The notes under the pieces are model-generated. The model had not been told where the DNA came from, ran no database searches, and saw only the letters and a list, made by a program, of their open reading frames with translations. The position numbers and the translations under genes were made by a program. From Mangrovicella endophytica (GTDB lineage: Bacteria > Pseudomonadota > Alphaproteobacteria > Rhizobiales > Rhizobiaceae), in contig NZ_PKMZ01000003.1 in assembly GCF_002893625.1 (NCBI RefSeq), forward strand, positions 372,001 to 436,000: a stretch of 64,000 nt of DNA, written 5' to 3'. Every line of letters begins with the position of its first letter. The stretch's first letter is position 1. Shown here piece by piece: positions 62,594 through 64,000 of the stretch.

Positions 62594-64000
62594 ATGCCGC
62601 ATCTCACCAGCTCTCATACCGCCCGGCAACTGCGCAGGGCTCTTCGCGTGGCCTGCGGCGCCGTGCTGCTGCTCTTGCTCGCCTGCGTGCTCCTCGCCGT
62701 GGCGATGCGCTACCTCTTCGGCGCCGCCTTGTTCGGCTCGGACGAGGCGGCGCTGTGGCTGTTCCTGCTCCTGATCGCGCTCGGCGCGCCGCTGGCAAGC
62801 GAAGGCGCCCTGGCGCTGCGCTTCGATCTCGGCGTTTCCATGTTGCCGCGCCGCGGGCAGGTCATGGCGGGCGTCGTGGCGGATGCCTTCATCCTCGGCT
62901 CGGCCCTCGTGCTGATCCTCGGCGGTGCGCAGGCGACAGGCGCGATCGGCGGCATCTCGCCCGCGCTCGGCCTGCCCGAATGGCTGCGGCCGGCGCTGTT
63001 TGCGGTGAGCGGCGCGCTTGCCGTCCTGGTTCTTGGCCTCGCGCGTAAAGCGGAGGGGCGGTTTCCGGCGGTTCTCGGCTCCGCGGCACTGGCGGGCGGC
63101 ACCGTCTTGGCGATGAACCTCGTCGGCCCCGCAGAACTCTCGCCCAGCCTTCTTGCCGCACTGGTCGCATTGGCGGGCCTGTTCGTCGGCGCGCCGCTGC
63201 CGCATGCGCTGCTGGCCGGCGCCGGTATCGCCGATCTCTCCGGCGGCACATTGCCGCCACCGGCGCTGGTCGCGTCCGCTATCGCTGGCATGTCGAAATT
63301 CCTGCTCCTCGCGGTGCCCTTCTTCCTCCTTGCCGGTGGGCTGCTGGCGACCTCGGGCGCGGCGGCGGCACTGGTGCGCTGCGCGGCCTCCCTCGTCGGC
63401 CACGTTCGCGGCGGCATCGCCCAGACGACGCTGCTGACCGGCACGCTGTTCTCCGGCGCCTCCGGCTCCTCCATCGCCAACGCCGCCTTCGGGGCGCGCA
63501 CCTTCGCACCGCAGCTCGTCGCGCGCGGCTACACACCGGCGGAGGCTGGCGCGATCATCGCCGCCACCTCGACCCTCGACAACGTCATCCCGCCATCGAT
63601 CGCCTTCCTGCTGCTGGCCGGCGCCGCCAATCTCTCCGTCGGCCGCCTGCTGACCGGCGGCTTCGTCGCCGGGGCGGTGATGGCGATCGCGCTGGCCTTC
63701 GCGATCCGCTGGCGCGCCCGGGCGAGCGACCGTCAGCCAAGGGCGGACGCTGCCGAGCGCCGCGCCGCACTGCTTGGGGCGCTGCCGGCCTTTGGGCTCG
63801 GTGTCGTCGTGGTGGCCGGCATCCGGATCGGCCTCGTGACGACGACGGAGGCCGCGGCTCTCGCCGCTGCCTATACGGTGCTGCTGGCGCTCTGGACGCG
63901 CATCGACGGCCGCTCGCTGGCCGGCGCGTTCATGGATGCGGCCGCCGAATCCGCGGCGATCGGCTTCCTGATCGGCGCCTCGACACCGCTCGCCTTTCTG
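62594..64000 (+). CDS. TRAP transporter fused small-large permease (DctQ-DctM), partial
   Basis: An open frame from ATG 62594 runs to the right edge without a stop (469 codons visible). The first about 170 residues look like the DctQ-type small subunit (RQLRRALRVACGAVLLLLLACVLLAVAMRYLFG, then SDEAALWLFLLLIALGAPL). From about residue 185 the DctM-type large subunit begins; FSGASGSSIANAAFGAR and STLDNVIPPSIAFLLLAGAANLS are DctM motifs. Fused QM permeases take up organic acids with a periplasmic DctP partner, which is not in view. The C-terminus lies outside the window. Confidence 0.85.
   Translation, partial: MPHLTSSHTARQLRRALRVACGAVLLLLLACVLLAVAMRYLFGAALFGSDEAALWLFLLLIALGAPLASEGALALRFDLGVSMLPRRGQVMAGVVADAFILGSALVLILGGAQATGAIGGISPALGLPEWLRPALFAVSGALAVLVLGLARKAEGRFPAVLGSAALAGGTVLAMNLVGPAELSPSLLAALVALAGLFVGAPLPHALLAGAGIADLSGGTLPPPALVASAIAGMSKFLLLAVPFFLLAGGLLATSGAAAALVRCAASLVGHVRGGIAQTTLLTGTLFSGASGSSIANAAFGARTFAPQLVARGYTPAEAGAIIAATSTLDNVIPPSIAFLLLAGAANLSVGRLLTGGFVAGAVMAIALAFAIRWRARASDRQPRADAAERRAALLGALPAFGLGVVVVAGIRIGLVTTTEAAALAAAYTVLLALWTRIDGRSLAGAFMDAAAESAAIGFLIGASTPLAFL

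Overview
The window looks like a chromosomal segment of a high-GC alphaproteobacterium of the order Rhizobiales/Hyphomicrobiales. The evidence is the gene order mutS-glnD-murJ-trpS-usp-nifU-tsaB-rimI-plsC-miaB-phoH-ybeY-corC-lnt-xre-metK-trmB, followed by rimP-nusA-ylxR-infB-rbfA-truB-rpsO-pnp and fabA-fabB-fabI. I cannot name the genus from sequence alone. No rRNA, tRNA, CRISPR array, phage or insertion sequence was recognised.

Bases 1-34,800 are a conserved housekeeping block. It holds mismatch repair (3' end of mutS), nitrogen sensing (glnD), peptidoglycan lipid II flipping (murJ), tRNA charging and modification (trpS, tsaB, miaB, trmB, truB), ribosome and rRNA maturation (ybeY, phoH, rimP, rbfA, nusA, infB, rpsO, pnp), envelope lipid work (plsC, corC, lnt), methionine activation (metK) and fatty-acid synthesis (fabA-fabB-fabI). 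Many genes overlap by 1 or 4 bases. Notable details are a switch-like RNA leader before metK, a terminator-like hairpin in the rimP leader, a 23-codon ORF tying plsC to miaB by ATGA overlaps at both ends, and an alpha/beta hydrolase whose nucleophile position is alanine.

Conserved order stops at about 34,800, where irr is often found next to fabA in rhizobia. From there the window is an accessory catabolic and transport region. A TetR repressor and a divergent FAD monooxygenase share a promoter region with two TGACC-N4-GGTCA operators (36.2-38.0 kb). Bases 38.1-47.7 kb hold a candidate polyol/acid-sugar catabolic locus: a tripartite tricarboxylate-type transporter (tctA and tctB on one strand, tctC on the other), a DhaK-DhaL fused ketose kinase, a TIM-barrel sugar isomerase/epimerase-family protein, a PdxA-family dehydrogenase, a GntR/FCD regulator and a Rossmann-SAF oxidoreductase.

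A DMT exporter, an LLM flavin monooxygenase and an M19 dipeptidase follow. Bases 51.5-62.4 kb look like a LacI-family regulon. It contains an RbsABC-type importer whose ATPase is split into two complementary half-genes, an M24 peptidase-fold protein, and a divergent CaiB-like CoA-transferase with a CaiD-like hydratase. A metabolite:H+ symporter follows. Operators TGTTAGCGCTAACA and TGTTAGCGCTCACA lie before the two transcription units. The window ends inside a fused TRAP DctQ-DctM permease gene that runs off the edge.
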